From contig NZ_CP183834.1 in assembly GCF_049675895.1 (NCBI RefSeq), positions 62,001 through 126,000 on the forward strand: a stretch of 64,000 nucleotides of DNA, read 5' to 3'. The first letter of the stretch is position 1. Each line of letters starts with the position of its first letter. The notes below the pieces were generated by a model. It ran no database searches. It worked only from the letters and a program-made list of their open reading frames with translations, and was not told the DNA's origin. The position numbers and the translations under genes were made by a program. This document shows, in pieces, positions 8,867 to 18,004 of this stretch. The stretch is from Ampullimonas aquatilis (lineage in GTDB: Bacteria; Pseudomonadota; Gammaproteobacteria; Burkholderiales; Burkholderiaceae_D).

Positions 8867-11800
8867 TTAATGAAAGGGGATCGGCTGTTTGCGCTGTTGC
8901 CAGCGCTCAGCGACTGCCAAATAAAGGGAAGGCAAGACGATCAGGGTCAAAATAGTTGCTGTGACCAGGCCACCGATCACAACAACAGCCAAAGGTCTCT
9001 GGGTCTCCGCACCAATAGCGTGCGAAAGTGCCATGGGGAATAAGCCAAGCATGGCGAGCAGGGCGGTCATCAAGACGGTACGCAAACGTTCCATCGATCC
9101 TTCCAATACCGCCTCACGGGCATCGCGGCCTTCAAGTTGCAATTGGTTGAAGTAGGTAACCATCACCACCCCGTTCAATACTGCTTGGCCAAATAGGGCA
9201 ATAAAACCAATGGCTGCCGATACTGAAAGTGGTATCCCAGTAAAAAAGAGTGCAAAGATACCGCCGATCATTGCAAAGGGGATATTGGAAATGATCAGGC
9301 TGGCATTTTTAAATGAATTAAAGGCATTGAACAGCAGCAGGAAAATCACCAGAATGGACAGAGGCACGACGACTGAAAGACGCGCCATCGCCCGTTCCTG
9401 GTTTTCAAATTCGCCCGACCAGGCCAGTTCATCAGACGGTTCAAATTTGAGATTGCCATTTTTTAAACTTTCCTCGATCCGGTCTTTCATGTCCTTGACC
9501 ACGCTGCCCATATCGCGATCACGGATAAACACACCGACTGCCACGACGCGACGACCGTTTTCGCGACTGATGTTCATCGAGCCAGATGTGGCCCGAAACT
9601 CAACCAGTTGGGAGAGTGGTACTTGCGCACCATCTTGCGTGGCGACGAGCAGATTGGGAATATTGGGCAGTTCGCGTTCAGATTCCTTGAGACGCACAAT
9701 CACGCTGAAATGCTTTTCGCCTTCCCACAGTTCGGTCGTGGCTTTGCCGGCCAGGGCGGTTTCTACCAGATCCTGTACATCACCGACGTTGACACCATAA
9801 CGCGCTGCGGCGGCTCGATCAAAGTCCATCACATACTGAGGTAACTCACCATCCCGATCCACAAAGGCGCGTACCACACCAGGAACACCATCCACGATCT
9901 GCATGATGCGACGGCCTGATTCCTTCAGCTTTTTAATATCATCACCGCGCAGCTTGATCACGATCTGCCCTTTGATCTGTGAAATGCTTTCCAGCACGTT
10001 GTCGCGTACCGGCTGTGAAAAGCTGGCTTCCACGCCAGGCAGTTTGGCCAGATTGCTTTCCACTTCCTTGATGATTTTGGCCTTGTTCATGCCTGCGCGC
10101 CATTGCGTTTCCGGCTTCAGATCAACCAATGTTTCTGAGGCATTGAACAATTTAGGATCGGTACCATCATCGGGGCGTCCCACTTTTGAAATCACGGAAT
10201 TGATTTCCGGTGTGAGCCGGATCGTATCGCGGATCTTCTTGGCTTCACGGTTGGCTTCACTGCCCGAGATCGAGGAGGGCAGATCCACGTTGACCCAGAT
10301 GGAACCTTCGTCCAGTTCTGGCAAAAACTCCGTACCAAGCTGTGTGGCAGCCACCAGGCTTAAACTCAATACGCTCAGGGCAATCACGACGACTTTGCGT
10401 TTGTTGTCCAAAGCCCATACCAAAGCTGGGCGATAGACTCGTTTGCAGGCACGCACAATCCAGTTATCTTCATGGGCAATATTTTTCTTCAGCAATAGTC
10501 TGCAAAGCAGCGGTACCAGTGTCAGTGAAATGAGTAGTGACCCAATCAAGGCCGATGTCACGGTGTAAGCCATTGGCGAAAAGATCCGGCCTTCGGCACG
10601 TTGCAGGGTAAAGATGGGAATATGTGCGGCGATGATGATGACCATGGAGAAAACGGTGGGTCGTCCCACTTCAGTGGCGGCCTTGAGTACCGCGCGGTAA
10701 CGGGCGTTACCATCCTGCATCTGGTCTTCGCTCAGCTCACCCAGTCGTCGGAAGATGTTTTCCACCACAATGACCGCGCCATCCACAATGATGCCAAAGT
10801 CCATGGCCCCCAATGACAGCAAATTGGCTGGAATGCCCACAAAGGTAAGCCCCAGGAAGGTGGATAGCAAGGCCAAAGGAATGACCAAAGCCACAATCAA
10901 TGCCGCGCGCAGATTACCCAGGAAGAGATAGAGCACCAGACAGACCAGCCCAGCACCTTCGGTCAGATTGGAAAACACGGTATGCAGGGTTCGATCAATC
11001 AACCAGGAGCGATCGTAGTAAGGAACGACCTTGACGCCACGGGCACCGGCACCGGGCAAAGCCTGATTATTGATATATTCAATTTTTTCTTTGAGCGCTT
11101 TCAGCACCAGCGAAGGGTTTTCACCTTTACGCATGACCACAATGCCATTGACGATATCATCCGTATCATCCTGTCCGACCAGACCTTGACGTGGTGCACC
11201 ACCCACTTTGACTTCGGCAATATCCTTGACCAATACGGGCACATTATTGTTTTCAGTGATCACTACCTTTTCAATATCAGCCGATGAGCGAAAAGCACCG
11301 AGCGAACGTAGTAGGAACTGCTGTCGACCTTGCTCGACGGCGCCACCACCCGCATTGGAGTTGGCACGCGACAATGCCGTAAAAAGTTGCGCCAGGGTGA
11401 CTTTGTAATCGCGCATCTTGGCAATGTTGGGATTTACTTCGTATTGTTTGATCGAGCCACCCATCGTCACTACATCGGCCACACCGGGTACCTGACGCAT
11501 ATTTTTTTCAACAACCCAATCCTGCAAGGTGCGAAGCTGTTGCGCTGTCAGATGATCGCCACGGAGGCGGAAACGAAAGATTTCGCCAATCGCGGTTGAG
11601 AGTGGTGCCAACTCGGGTTGCACGCCATCCGGTAAGTCGGCACCTCGGAGGCGTTCCAATACTTGCTGGCGTACAGTCTGGTCATTGGGTTTGTCATTGA
11701 ACGTGACAATGATGAAGGATAGTCCAAACTGGGTATGGGAAAACACTCGCACGGTGTTGGGCAAGCCGGACAGGGCAATTTCAATTGGAATCGTGACCTG

Positions 11801-11989
11801 TCTTTCCACCTCTTCGGCAGCTCTGCCGGGATAGAGCGTAATGATATTGGCCTGGGTATCCGATACATCAGGAAATGCTTCTACCGGGAGTTGCTGAAAA
11901 GCGGTGAGACCACCACCAATAAACAACGCTAGCGCCAGCCAGACCATCAGTGGCTGGGTTAATGCAAAATCGACAATACGTTTGATCAT
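8867..11989 (-). CDS. HME-family RND metal efflux pump, CzcA-like (system 2)
   Basis: A 1040-residue RND pump with the canonical TM4 signature DFGIIVDGAVIVVEN near residue 400, as in CzcA/CnrA-type divalent-cation exporters. Other family features are the N-terminal MIKRIVDFALTQP, the YPGRAAEEVERQVT motif and a C-terminal helix ending in basic residues. It ends at a strong terminator and follows the adaptor gene by 12 bases. A role in Zn/Co/Cd/Ni export is a family inference; the actual ion is not resolved. Confidence 0.92.
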   Translation of the reverse strand: MIKRIVDFALTQPLMVWLALALFIGGGLTAFQQLPVEAFPDVSDTQANIITLYPGRAAEEVERQVTIPIEIALSGLPNTVRVFSHTQFGLSFIIVTFNDKPNDQTVRQQVLERLRGADLPDGVQPELAPLSTAIGEIFRFRLRGDHLTAQQLRTLQDWVVEKNMRQVPGVADVVTMGGSIKQYEVNPNIAKMRDYKVTLAQLFTALSRANSNAGGGAVEQGRQQFLLRSLGAFRSSADIEKVVITENNNVPVLVKDIAEVKVGGAPRQGLVGQDDTDDIVNGIVVMRKGENPSLVLKALKEKIEYINNQALPGAGARGVKVVPYYDRSWLIDRTLHTVFSNLTEGAGLVCLVLYLFLGNLRAALIVALVIPLALLSTFLGLTFVGIPANLLSLGAMDFGIIVDGAVIVVENIFRRLGELSEDQMQDGNARYRAVLKAATEVGRPTVFSMVIIIAAHIPIFTLQRAEGRIFSPMAYTVTSALIGSLLISLTLVPLLCRLLLKKNIAHEDNWIVRACKRVYRPALVWALDNKRKVVVIALSVLSLSLVAATQLGTEFLPELDEGSIWVNVDLPSSISGSEANREAKKIRDTIRLTPEINSVISKVGRPDDGTDPKLFNASETLVDLKPETQWRAGMNKAKIIKEVESNLAKLPGVEASFSQPVRDNVLESISQIKGQIVIKLRGDDIKKLKESGRRIMQIVDGVPGVVRAFVDRDGELPQYVMDFDRAAAARYGVNVGDVQDLVETALAGKATTELWEGEKHFSVIVRLKESERELPNIPNLLVATQDGAQVPLSQLVEFRATSGSMNISRENGRRVVAVGVFIRDRDMGSVVKDMKDRIEESLKNGNLKFEPSDELAWSGEFENQERAMARLSVVVPLSILVIFLLLFNAFNSFKNASLIISNIPFAMIGGIFALFFTGIPLSVSAAIGFIALFGQAVLNGVVMVTYFNQLQLEGRDAREAVLEGSMERLRTVLMTALLAMLGLFPMALSHAIGAETQRPLAVVVIGGLVTATILTLIVLPSLYLAVAERWQQRKQPIPFH

Positions 11990-12001
11990 GAGCGGCTGCA
12001 G

Positions 12002-13207
12002 TTATTTGGCGGGAGTGGTAGCCGTTGTGCCACCTTTTTTAGTGTCGATGACCGGGGCATATTGCGCGGTTTCAACCAGCTGTTCGAGATAAAGGCAGCC
12101 ATCTATGACGACCAGATCATGGGTATCCAATCCGGCCAGAATGGGCACCATGCCCGACGATTCCTGACCAATCTTGACTGCTTTGCGAGTGTATTCACCT
12201 TTACCGGTCTGTATAAAAACGTAGTTTTGATCACCCTTCAGAAAGACGGCCTTCGGTGGTATTGATAAGCCAGCAATGGCGGGCAAAATCATCTCGGCAT
12301 TGGTGAACATTTCGGCTTTGAGCTTGTGATCAGGATTAGGTACCACTGCCCGAATCTTGATGGTTCTGGCAACCGGATCAATATAGTCGGAGGCCAGTTC
12401 TACGGTGGCGCGAAAGATTTCATTGGGGTACGCCACCATGCGCAGTTTGAGTGACGTGCCTGGATGGAAGCGGCCCAGATCTGCTTCAGTGGCGTCTAAC
12501 TGTGCCCATAGGGAACCAGGGTCACTGATGACAAACTGTGGTGTATCACTCTGGTCAGTCCGCAATTCCTGCCCTGTATTGATATGACGCTCAACCAGTA
12601 CACCACCAATGGGGGCTTTTAAAGCAAAGCGTTCATTGACCGAACTGGCATCAGCGCCCAGTTGTTTTAAACGGACCGAGGTGCGCTCAAATTCAGTCTG
12701 CGCATCCGCCAGATCATTTTGGGCCTGCTGCAAATCTTTTTTGGCGATGATGCCGGCGTCGAATAGTTCTTTCTGACGTTGTAATGTCTGCTGGGCAAGG
12801 CGGGCATCGGCTTCGGCCTTGCGGGCATCGGCCTGCGCCTGACCAAAATCGGCAGAACTCAATATCGCCAAGGGCTGGCCTGCTTTTACAGTATCACCTT
12901 GATTAACCAGCACTTGTATGACGCGACCATTAAACGGTGTCAAAACACGTACGGTATGATCTTCATTCCAGACCAATCGACCAGGAATGGACAGGCTGCG
13001 GGCACTGTCTTCGGCGGGTTGTTCGACCGGCAGATTGGTCTGTCCGCCCTCAACAACAGGAAAGCGAATGGTTTCACCCGTGACGACAGGGTCGCCATCG
13101 GTTTTTTCTTCTGCGGCTTTGTGGCTGCAACCAATCAGCGAGACCAGCAGCATGCTGGTCAATAGCTTGGTAACGATTTGCAATGTGGGCGTGTGACTGA
13201 ACTTCAT
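12002..13207 (-). CDS. RND efflux periplasmic adaptor lipoprotein, CzcB-like (system 2)
   Basis: A 401-residue membrane-fusion protein. The lipobox SLIGC near residue 28 marks a lipoprotein. The lipoyl segments (VLTPFNGRVIQVLVNQGD and APIGGVLVERHI) flank a long coiled-coil (LADAQTEFERTSVRL), followed by a beta-barrel. The ATG at 13207 is chosen because AAGG lies about 7 bases upstream and because the signal peptide then starts normally; an upstream in-frame extension would put 21 extra residues before it. Second gene of RND operon 2. Confidence 0.9.
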   Translation of the reverse strand: MKFSHTPTLQIVTKLLTSMLLVSLIGCSHKAAEEKTDGDPVVTGETIRFPVVEGGQTNLPVEQPAEDSARSLSIPGRLVWNEDHTVRVLTPFNGRVIQVLVNQGDTVKAGQPLAILSSADFGQAQADARKAEADARLAQQTLQRQKELFDAGIIAKKDLQQAQNDLADAQTEFERTSVRLKQLGADASSVNERFALKAPIGGVLVERHINTGQELRTDQSDTPQFVISDPGSLWAQLDATEADLGRFHPGTSLKLRMVAYPNEIFRATVELASDYIDPVARTIKIRAVVPNPDHKLKAEMFTNAEMILPAIAGLSIPPKAVFLKGDQNYVFIQTGKGEYTRKAVKIGQESSGMVPILAGLDTHDLVVIDGCLYLEQLVETAQYAPVIDTKKGGTTATTPAK

Positions 13208-13224
13208 AAAAACCTTGTGAGGAC

Positions 13225-14541
13225 TCAGGGTTGGGCTGAGGTGACTTGTGTGGCAAGTTTGAGATTCCATTCGGCATGGGCTAGATCAGTGCGTGCCTGA
13301 ACAGCATCAAGCTGTACCTGGCGCAAGGCGCGGCGTGCATCCAGCAAATCCAGTACCGATGAGGCACCTTTGTTATAGGCCACTTCGGCCCGATCTGCGA
13401 CTTGCTGGGCAGTAGGTACGATCTCGTTTTGATAACGGACATAGCGTTCGCGCGCCATGCCAACATCAGCGATGAGGCCTTTAAGTTCATTACGGGCGCT
13501 CACCAAGGCCAATTGATAACCATCCTGTGCAGCGTAATAATCGGCTGCTGCGCGCTGCTGCTCGCCTTCATACTGATGGCGAACGAATAAGGGCAGTGCG
13601 ACTGAAACCCCGAAAAAATTACCTTGTCCCTGAGTATTGCTAGGTGAGGTTGGGTAATGATCAAATTGTGCACCAACGCTGATATCGCGGGTCTGCAGGC
13701 TGCGCGCCAGATCACGCGTGGTGGCAGCGGCTTCGGCGCGTGATTTGAGCGCTTTCAGATCGGCGCGATCAATCAGAATCTGATCGTTATCAGGTAGCGG
13801 GGTGGCACTGATTGGACCATTGTCGAGCGTGAATGCGGTAGCCGATCCACTATAGCCAAGCAATTGCGCGAGTTGCCACTTGTTGCGGGTCTGATCGGAT
13901 TGCGCGAGTGATAAATCATTATTGGCACGCAAGACGTCCAAAGCCAATCTGGATACATCGGCTTGAGCAATATCACCAGCGGTCAGACGTTTTTGACTCA
14001 GATCGGCGGTGCGTTGATAGAGCGTCATGTTTTCGGTCAACAGGCGGCTGCGTTCTTGTGCTGCCAGCGTGTCATAAAAAAGGCTGGTCAGTGCCAGCGT
14101 TTTTTGTCGAATTGTTTCGGAGAGGTCGGCTTGCGCTGCAGCGACCAGCTTTTGTGTAGCGAGAGTCCGTAACTCACGCTTATTGCCGCGTTCCAGTAAT
14201 TGATCGACGCGGATGCTGGAATCGACGGTTTTGCTGCGCAAGCCGCCGTTGCCGATGCCCAGATGTGGGTTGATGCTGCCAACACCTAGCGATAGGGTGG
14301 GATTGGGCGCTTGCCCGGCAATCATCACATCGGCCTGGGCTGCTTCAATAGTGCGTTGCGCCTGCAGAATATCGGCGTTGCAGGCAAACAGCCGTTGCGC
14401 GGCAATTTCAATGGTCAGCGATGATGCCAGGGGCGTGGAACAGACTGCGCGGTCAGGCTGTTGCGCCTGGCTACTGGGCAGGGCAGTCAGCATCAGCACA
14501 AACATCAGCGTGGATGAGGATCTGCGTGCAAAAATGGCCAC
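13225..14541 (-). CDS. TolC-family outer membrane efflux factor, CzcC-like (system 2)
   Basis: A 438-residue outer-membrane factor with a cleavable signal (LMFVLMLTALPSSQA) and two efflux repeats. The second repeat has the typical GASSVLDLLDARRALR segment. It heads the second RND operon and ends 17 bases before the adaptor start. ATG at 14541 is preceded by AAGGAGAT-like sequence (revcomp of atctcctt), supporting the start. Protein-level similarity to system 1 is only at family level. Confidence 0.88.
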   Translation of the reverse strand: MAIFARRSSSTLMFVLMLTALPSSQAQQPDRAVCSTPLASSLTIEIAAQRLFACNADILQAQRTIEAAQADVMIAGQAPNPTLSLGVGSINPHLGIGNGGLRSKTVDSSIRVDQLLERGNKRELRTLATQKLVAAAQADLSETIRQKTLALTSLFYDTLAAQERSRLLTENMTLYQRTADLSQKRLTAGDIAQADVSRLALDVLRANNDLSLAQSDQTRNKWQLAQLLGYSGSATAFTLDNGPISATPLPDNDQILIDRADLKALKSRAEAAATTRDLARSLQTRDISVGAQFDHYPTSPSNTQGQGNFFGVSVALPLFVRHQYEGEQQRAAADYYAAQDGYQLALVSARNELKGLIADVGMARERYVRYQNEIVPTAQQVADRAEVAYNKGASSVLDLLDARRALRQVQLDAVQARTDLAHAEWNLKLATQVTSAQP

Positions 14542-14814
14542 GAGATGGAATCTCCTTTATCTATGAAATTATTTGTAAGGAATATGAAAGCTGGCGAAGA
14601 GTAAGAAGCCTACCTTTCGCGAAACTTGCAAAATTGCTTATTCAGCCGGCCTGTTACAACCTGTAACGGCTTGTAAATCAATATGAACGGATTGCGCTCT
14701 GTATGAACCAATTTAATTGGGTTTGACGCCATCAATCCGTTGTCACGATGATTTATAGCTGTTGAGGCAGCAGCGTACTTGCCGATTACTTGCCAATAAT
14801 AGCACTCGTTTATT

Positions 14815-15285
14815 TCACCGGCCGCCAGCATAACCTTGCTGACGCCAGGCTTCATAAACGACGACGGCAACGGTATTGGAAAGATTGAGGCTGCGATTGT
14901 CCGGACGCATGGGCAAGCGGATCCGTTGCGTTTCGGCAAACCAGTTGCGAATCGACTCTGATAAACCACGGGTTTCCGCGCCAAAGAAGAGCCAGTCACC
15001 CGGTTCAAACCGGACTTGGGCAAAGGGTTGCGAGCCCTTGGTAGTCAATGCAAAACAGCGGGTCGGATCAGGATTGGCCTTCTCCAAAAAGGCTGGCCAG
15101 TTCGGGTGCACCTGCATGGTGGCGTATTCGTGATAGTCCAGTCCGGCGCGACGCATACGTGCATCATCCAAAGGAAAACCGAGTGGTTCAATCAGGTGCA
15201 GCGCGACGCCGGTATTGGCGCAGAGACGAATGATATTGCCCGTATTGGGCGGGATCTCGGGTTCAACGAGTACAACATGAAACAT
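14815..15285 (-). CDS. trmL: tRNA (cytidine/uridine-34 2'-O)-methyltransferase
   Basis: A 156-residue SPOUT methyltransferase of the TrmL family, which methylates the ribose of the wobble base in tRNA-Leu isoacceptors. The family motifs are visible: MFHVVLVEPEIPPNTGNIIRLC at the N-terminus, FFGAETRGLS in the knot, and IRLPMRPDNRSLNLSNTVAV at the SAM-binding C-terminus. The length is normal. It is the last gene of a four-gene minus-strand cluster, 7 bases after comF. Confidence 0.95.
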   Translation of the reverse strand: MFHVVLVEPEIPPNTGNIIRLCANTGVALHLIEPLGFPLDDARMRRAGLDYHEYATMQVHPNWPAFLEKANPDPTRCFALTTKGSQPFAQVRFEPGDWLFFGAETRGLSESIRNWFAETQRIRLPMRPDNRSLNLSNTVAVVVYEAWRQQGYAGGR

Positions 15286-15292
15286 GGTCTGA

Positions 15293-16111
15293 TCAGCCTG
15301 TTAACGATGGATGCGGATTGGCGCCAAGTTTGGTTTCCGGTGCCGGGGTGCGACACACGACCAGATTGGTCACCTTGCTGGCACCGTGCCGCTTGAGTAG
15401 TTGGGCAATCTCATTGAGTGTGGCACCGCTGGTCATCACATCATCGACGATTGCGATATGGCTACCCTGTATTGTCTTGGTTGTTCCCGCAGTAGTCGAC
15501 CAGGCAAAAGCCTGATGCATATTCTTGCTGCGTTCTCGTAATGGGAGTGTGTGCTGGTCCAGTGTATCGCGGATTTTCTGCAATTGATGGGCCGAGGTGT
15601 GGAGATTCAGTTTTTGTGCCAATGGTCTGGTGATCTCCCAGGCCTGGTTAAAACCACGTTGCGCCAGCTTTATTTGAGTCAATGGCACCGGTAGTGCGAC
15701 ATCGGGTCGGCAGATATCTTGATCATGACGACCATGTACCTGCAAGGCATCGGCCAGTTGTGCAGCCAGCCAGGGCGCCAGGCTTAATCCTTGCGCGTGT
15801 TTCATGGCCATCACCAATTGATTGATCGGGGCGACATAGTCGGCCAACACGATGGTGGCATCATATGCAGGTTGCTGTTTCAGGCACTGACCACAACGCA
15901 GTTTTGTCGTTGATGTTGTGTTTGCCTGATCCATGCGAATGCCGCATTGATGGCAGCGGCACACCGGCTGAAAATAGGTGCTCGCACAGGCATGGCACAC
16001 TACCTGATCCTGTACGCTGCCACACAGTGCGCAAACATTGGGTAAGCAAGCATGCAAGAGGGATTCAAACAATGAGCAATTGCCGGTTGGTTGGGCACGA
16101 ACAAGTGTCAC
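15293..16111 (-). CDS. ComF family protein
   Basis: A 272-residue ComF/GntX-type protein. An N-terminal zinc-ribbon (CALCGS, CHAC, CRCHQCG, CGQC) is followed by a phosphoribosyltransferase fold with the PRPP motif HIAIVDDVMTSGATL. Homologues are needed for DNA uptake in competent bacteria or for use of DNA as nutrient; the biochemical role is unsettled. It lies between the heptose adenylyltransferase and trmL genes. Confidence 0.9.
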   Translation of the reverse strand: MTLVRAQPTGNCSLFESLLHACLPNVCALCGSVQDQVVCHACASTYFQPVCRCHQCGIRMDQANTTSTTKLRCGQCLKQQPAYDATIVLADYVAPINQLVMAMKHAQGLSLAPWLAAQLADALQVHGRHDQDICRPDVALPVPLTQIKLAQRGFNQAWEITRPLAQKLNLHTSAHQLQKIRDTLDQHTLPLRERSKNMHQAFAWSTTAGTTKTIQGSHIAIVDDVMTSGATLNEIAQLLKRHGASKVTNLVVCRTPAPETKLGANPHPSLTG

Positions 16112-16131
16112 TTTTTTAGTAAGGCGTTGAG

Positions 16132-16644
16132 TTAAGACTGCTGACGAACCTTGCTGAGCAGTTTGCTGGTGGAGCGATCATGGGCAAAATCAATCGCCAG
16201 AGCGCGACCACCCCAACTTTTTACCAAAGCGGTTTCAGCCAGTTTTTCCATGTCATAGTCGCCCCCTTTAACCAGTATGTCGGGACGAATTTCAGCAATC
16301 AATTCATAGGGGGTGGGTTCGGCAAAACTGGTTACCAGATCAACGCTTTCCAGTGCAGCCAGCAGTGCCATGCGATCGGCTTCCTGATTGATCGGGCGGT
16401 CATCCCCTTTGCTCAGTGTGCGTACCGAAGCATCGGTATTGACGGCCACAATCAGGCTACCGCCCAGTGCCTTGGCTTGCGCCAGATAACTGACATGGCC
16501 GCGATGCAAAATATCAAACACCCCATTGGTAAACACCCAAGGGTGGGGCAGCTGTTGCAGTGCTTGAGCGAGGTTGGCACGAGTGCAGATTTTGCGCTCA
16601 AACGCAGGAATCTTTGGTACGTCAGTTTGGGTCAAGGTGGGCAA
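16132..16644 (-). CDS. rfaE2: D-glycero-beta-D-manno-heptose 1-phosphate adenylyltransferase
   Basis: A 170-residue stand-alone nucleotidyltransferase equal to the C-terminal half of HldE. It activates heptose-1-phosphate with ATP to ADP-heptose for the LPS inner core. The HxGH motif appears in TNGVFDILHRGHVSYL, and the second nucleotide motif as VKGGDYDMEKL. It begins 6 bases after the ferritin-like gene. Separate HldA/HldC-like genes are common in betaproteobacteria; the kinase partner is not in this window. Confidence 0.93.
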   Translation of the reverse strand: MPTLTQTDVPKIPAFERKICTRANLAQALQQLPHPWVFTNGVFDILHRGHVSYLAQAKALGGSLIVAVNTDASVRTLSKGDDRPINQEADRMALLAALESVDLVTSFAEPTPYELIAEIRPDILVKGGDYDMEKLAETALVKSWGGRALAIDFAHDRSTSKLLSKVRQQS

Positions 16645-16650
16645 TCTGTA

Positions 16651-17538
16651 TCAGGCTTGTGATGGCGAATCGGTGGGTGTTGTGGTCGAGGCGGCGGTTG
16701 CTGCAGCAATGCGCTTGACCACTTCTTTGCGGTAGCGATTTAATTCCTGCACATTATTAAAGGTGCGATCAAACAGGATCGACATATTGTGCAAGATGCG
16801 CTCAACGACTTTGGTTTCCCAAACGGTATCAAAATCAATCTGATTATCCAGCCAGCGTTCCAGCCAGCCAGGGTCGGGCAGGCGTGACTGCACAGTATCA
16901 CGTGGAAACAGCGTGCCATTGACGTGCAGATTGGTCGGGTGCAGCGGTTTTTCGGTGCGACGGGCAGAGGCCATCAGCACGCCAATCTTGGCAAAAGCCG
17001 CGCGGGTTTGATCGGCCAGTTTTTCGGTCAGCGCTTTTTTCATATAACGCAGATAAGCGCCAGCATGGCGGGCTTCATCTTGCGAGATGACTTTATAAAT
17101 GGCTTTGATGACAGGTTCGGTATGCCATTCAGAGGCGCGGCGATACCAATGATTGAGGCGAATCTCGCCACAAAAATGCAGCATCAGTGTTTCCATGGCC
17201 GGTGCGGGGTCAAACTCAAAGCGTACTTCATGGAGCTCGGCTTCGGTGGGTACCAGATCGGGGCGAAAGCGGCGCAGATATTCGATCAGCACCAGCGAAT
17301 GTTTTTGTTCTTCAAAAAACCAGACTGACATGAAGGCGGAAAAGTCGGAGTCATGACGATTGTCGCGCAAAAACATTTCCGTTGCGGGCAGCGCCGACCA
17401 TTCAGTGATCGCATTCATTTTGATGGTTTGTGCCTGCTCGTCCGTGAGCAGACTGGCGTCAAACTGATCCCAGGGGATGTCTGACTCCATATTCCAGCGG
17501 ACTGATTCCATTGATTTGAACAGTTCTGGGTAGAGCAT
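16651..17538 (-). CDS. Ferritin-like diiron-domain protein
   Basis: A 295-residue, mostly helical protein with two ExxH-type iron motifs (FFEEQKHS near residue 75 and SQDEARHAG near 155), as in the ferritin-like/acyl-ACP-desaturase superfamily. Spacing suggests a four-helix bundle binding a diiron site. Oxidation chemistry on an unknown substrate is inferred. It is the promoter-proximal gene of the rfaE2-comF-trmL cluster. An Ala/Thr/Ser-rich C-terminal tail is unstructured. Confidence 0.8.
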   Translation of the reverse strand: MLYPELFKSMESVRWNMESDIPWDQFDASLLTDEQAQTIKMNAITEWSALPATEMFLRDNRHDSDFSAFMSVWFFEEQKHSLVLIEYLRRFRPDLVPTEAELHEVRFEFDPAPAMETLMLHFCGEIRLNHWYRRASEWHTEPVIKAIYKVISQDEARHAGAYLRYMKKALTEKLADQTRAAFAKIGVLMASARRTEKPLHPTNLHVNGTLFPRDTVQSRLPDPGWLERWLDNQIDFDTVWETKVVERILHNMSILFDRTFNNVQELNRYRKEVVKRIAAATAASTTTPTDSPSQA

Positions 17539-18004
17539 AGAGAGCCTTTTTGCGTGGCGTTAAATTATCGAAGTATGTGTCGTTACGGTGTAAATCCGAT
17601 GTAAACCGAATTTTAGCAAATCGGCCGACCATAAGCCTCTGTATTTATGAAGGTTTTATGAATTACTGTCGTGCGTGACATGACATTGGATAAGGGCAGC
17701 ACATATAGGGCAGGTAAAGCAATACTGATGATTATTGCCGATCTGAAAAGCCGAATCTGGTGTTGAGTAGTCGTGCCAAAGCCGTTATCTATTGGAGCGG
17801 GGGATAAGCCAATAGTTCAGTATTCACAGTGTTGCGCCGTCTTTGGCATGGCTGGGCGAGTGGCCGAAAAGTATATTGGAAAATGGCGTTTTTATGGGGG
17901 TATATCGTTAAATTGGCTTATTAAGTGCTTGTATAAATACTCTATTTTTATACATCAGGGGACTATTATATTGCTGCTGATTTGCTCTGACGGGGTGAGA
18001 GGGA
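17539..18004. other. Intergenic region between ferritin-like and CarH-type genes
   Basis: About 466 bases without a convincing gene. The left part should hold the promoter of the minus-strand ferritin-like operon. The right part (17896-17975) is a copy of the dispersed 3'-end repeat. A short stretch around 17848-17870 resembles the D-arm region of a tRNA, but no acceptor stem or anticodon arm can be built. Confidence 0.6.
17896..17975 (+). repeat. Dispersed gene-3'-end repeat, copy 2
   Basis: The left box gggggtatatcgttaaattg, core ctta-ttaagtgctt and right part tatacatcaggggactatta match copy 1 in order and spacing. It lies 30 bases beyond the stop of the CarH-type gene and reads antisense to it. 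It contains an 8-bp hairpin (tgtataaa/tttataca on the sense strand of the gene). Confidence 0.65.

Noticed and set aside
8867..14541. The second RND operon as a recent duplicate of the first
   Set aside because: Proteins differ throughout, including key TM4 residues; they look like old paralogues.
14542..14814. Possible gene between the second RND operon and trmL
   Set aside because: Only short open stretches without Shine-Dalgarno; codon pattern not coding-like.
17848..17872. tRNA-like gggcgagtggccgaaa
   Set aside because: Only a D-arm-like stretch; no acceptor stem, anticodon arm or CCA-proximal pairing can be formed.
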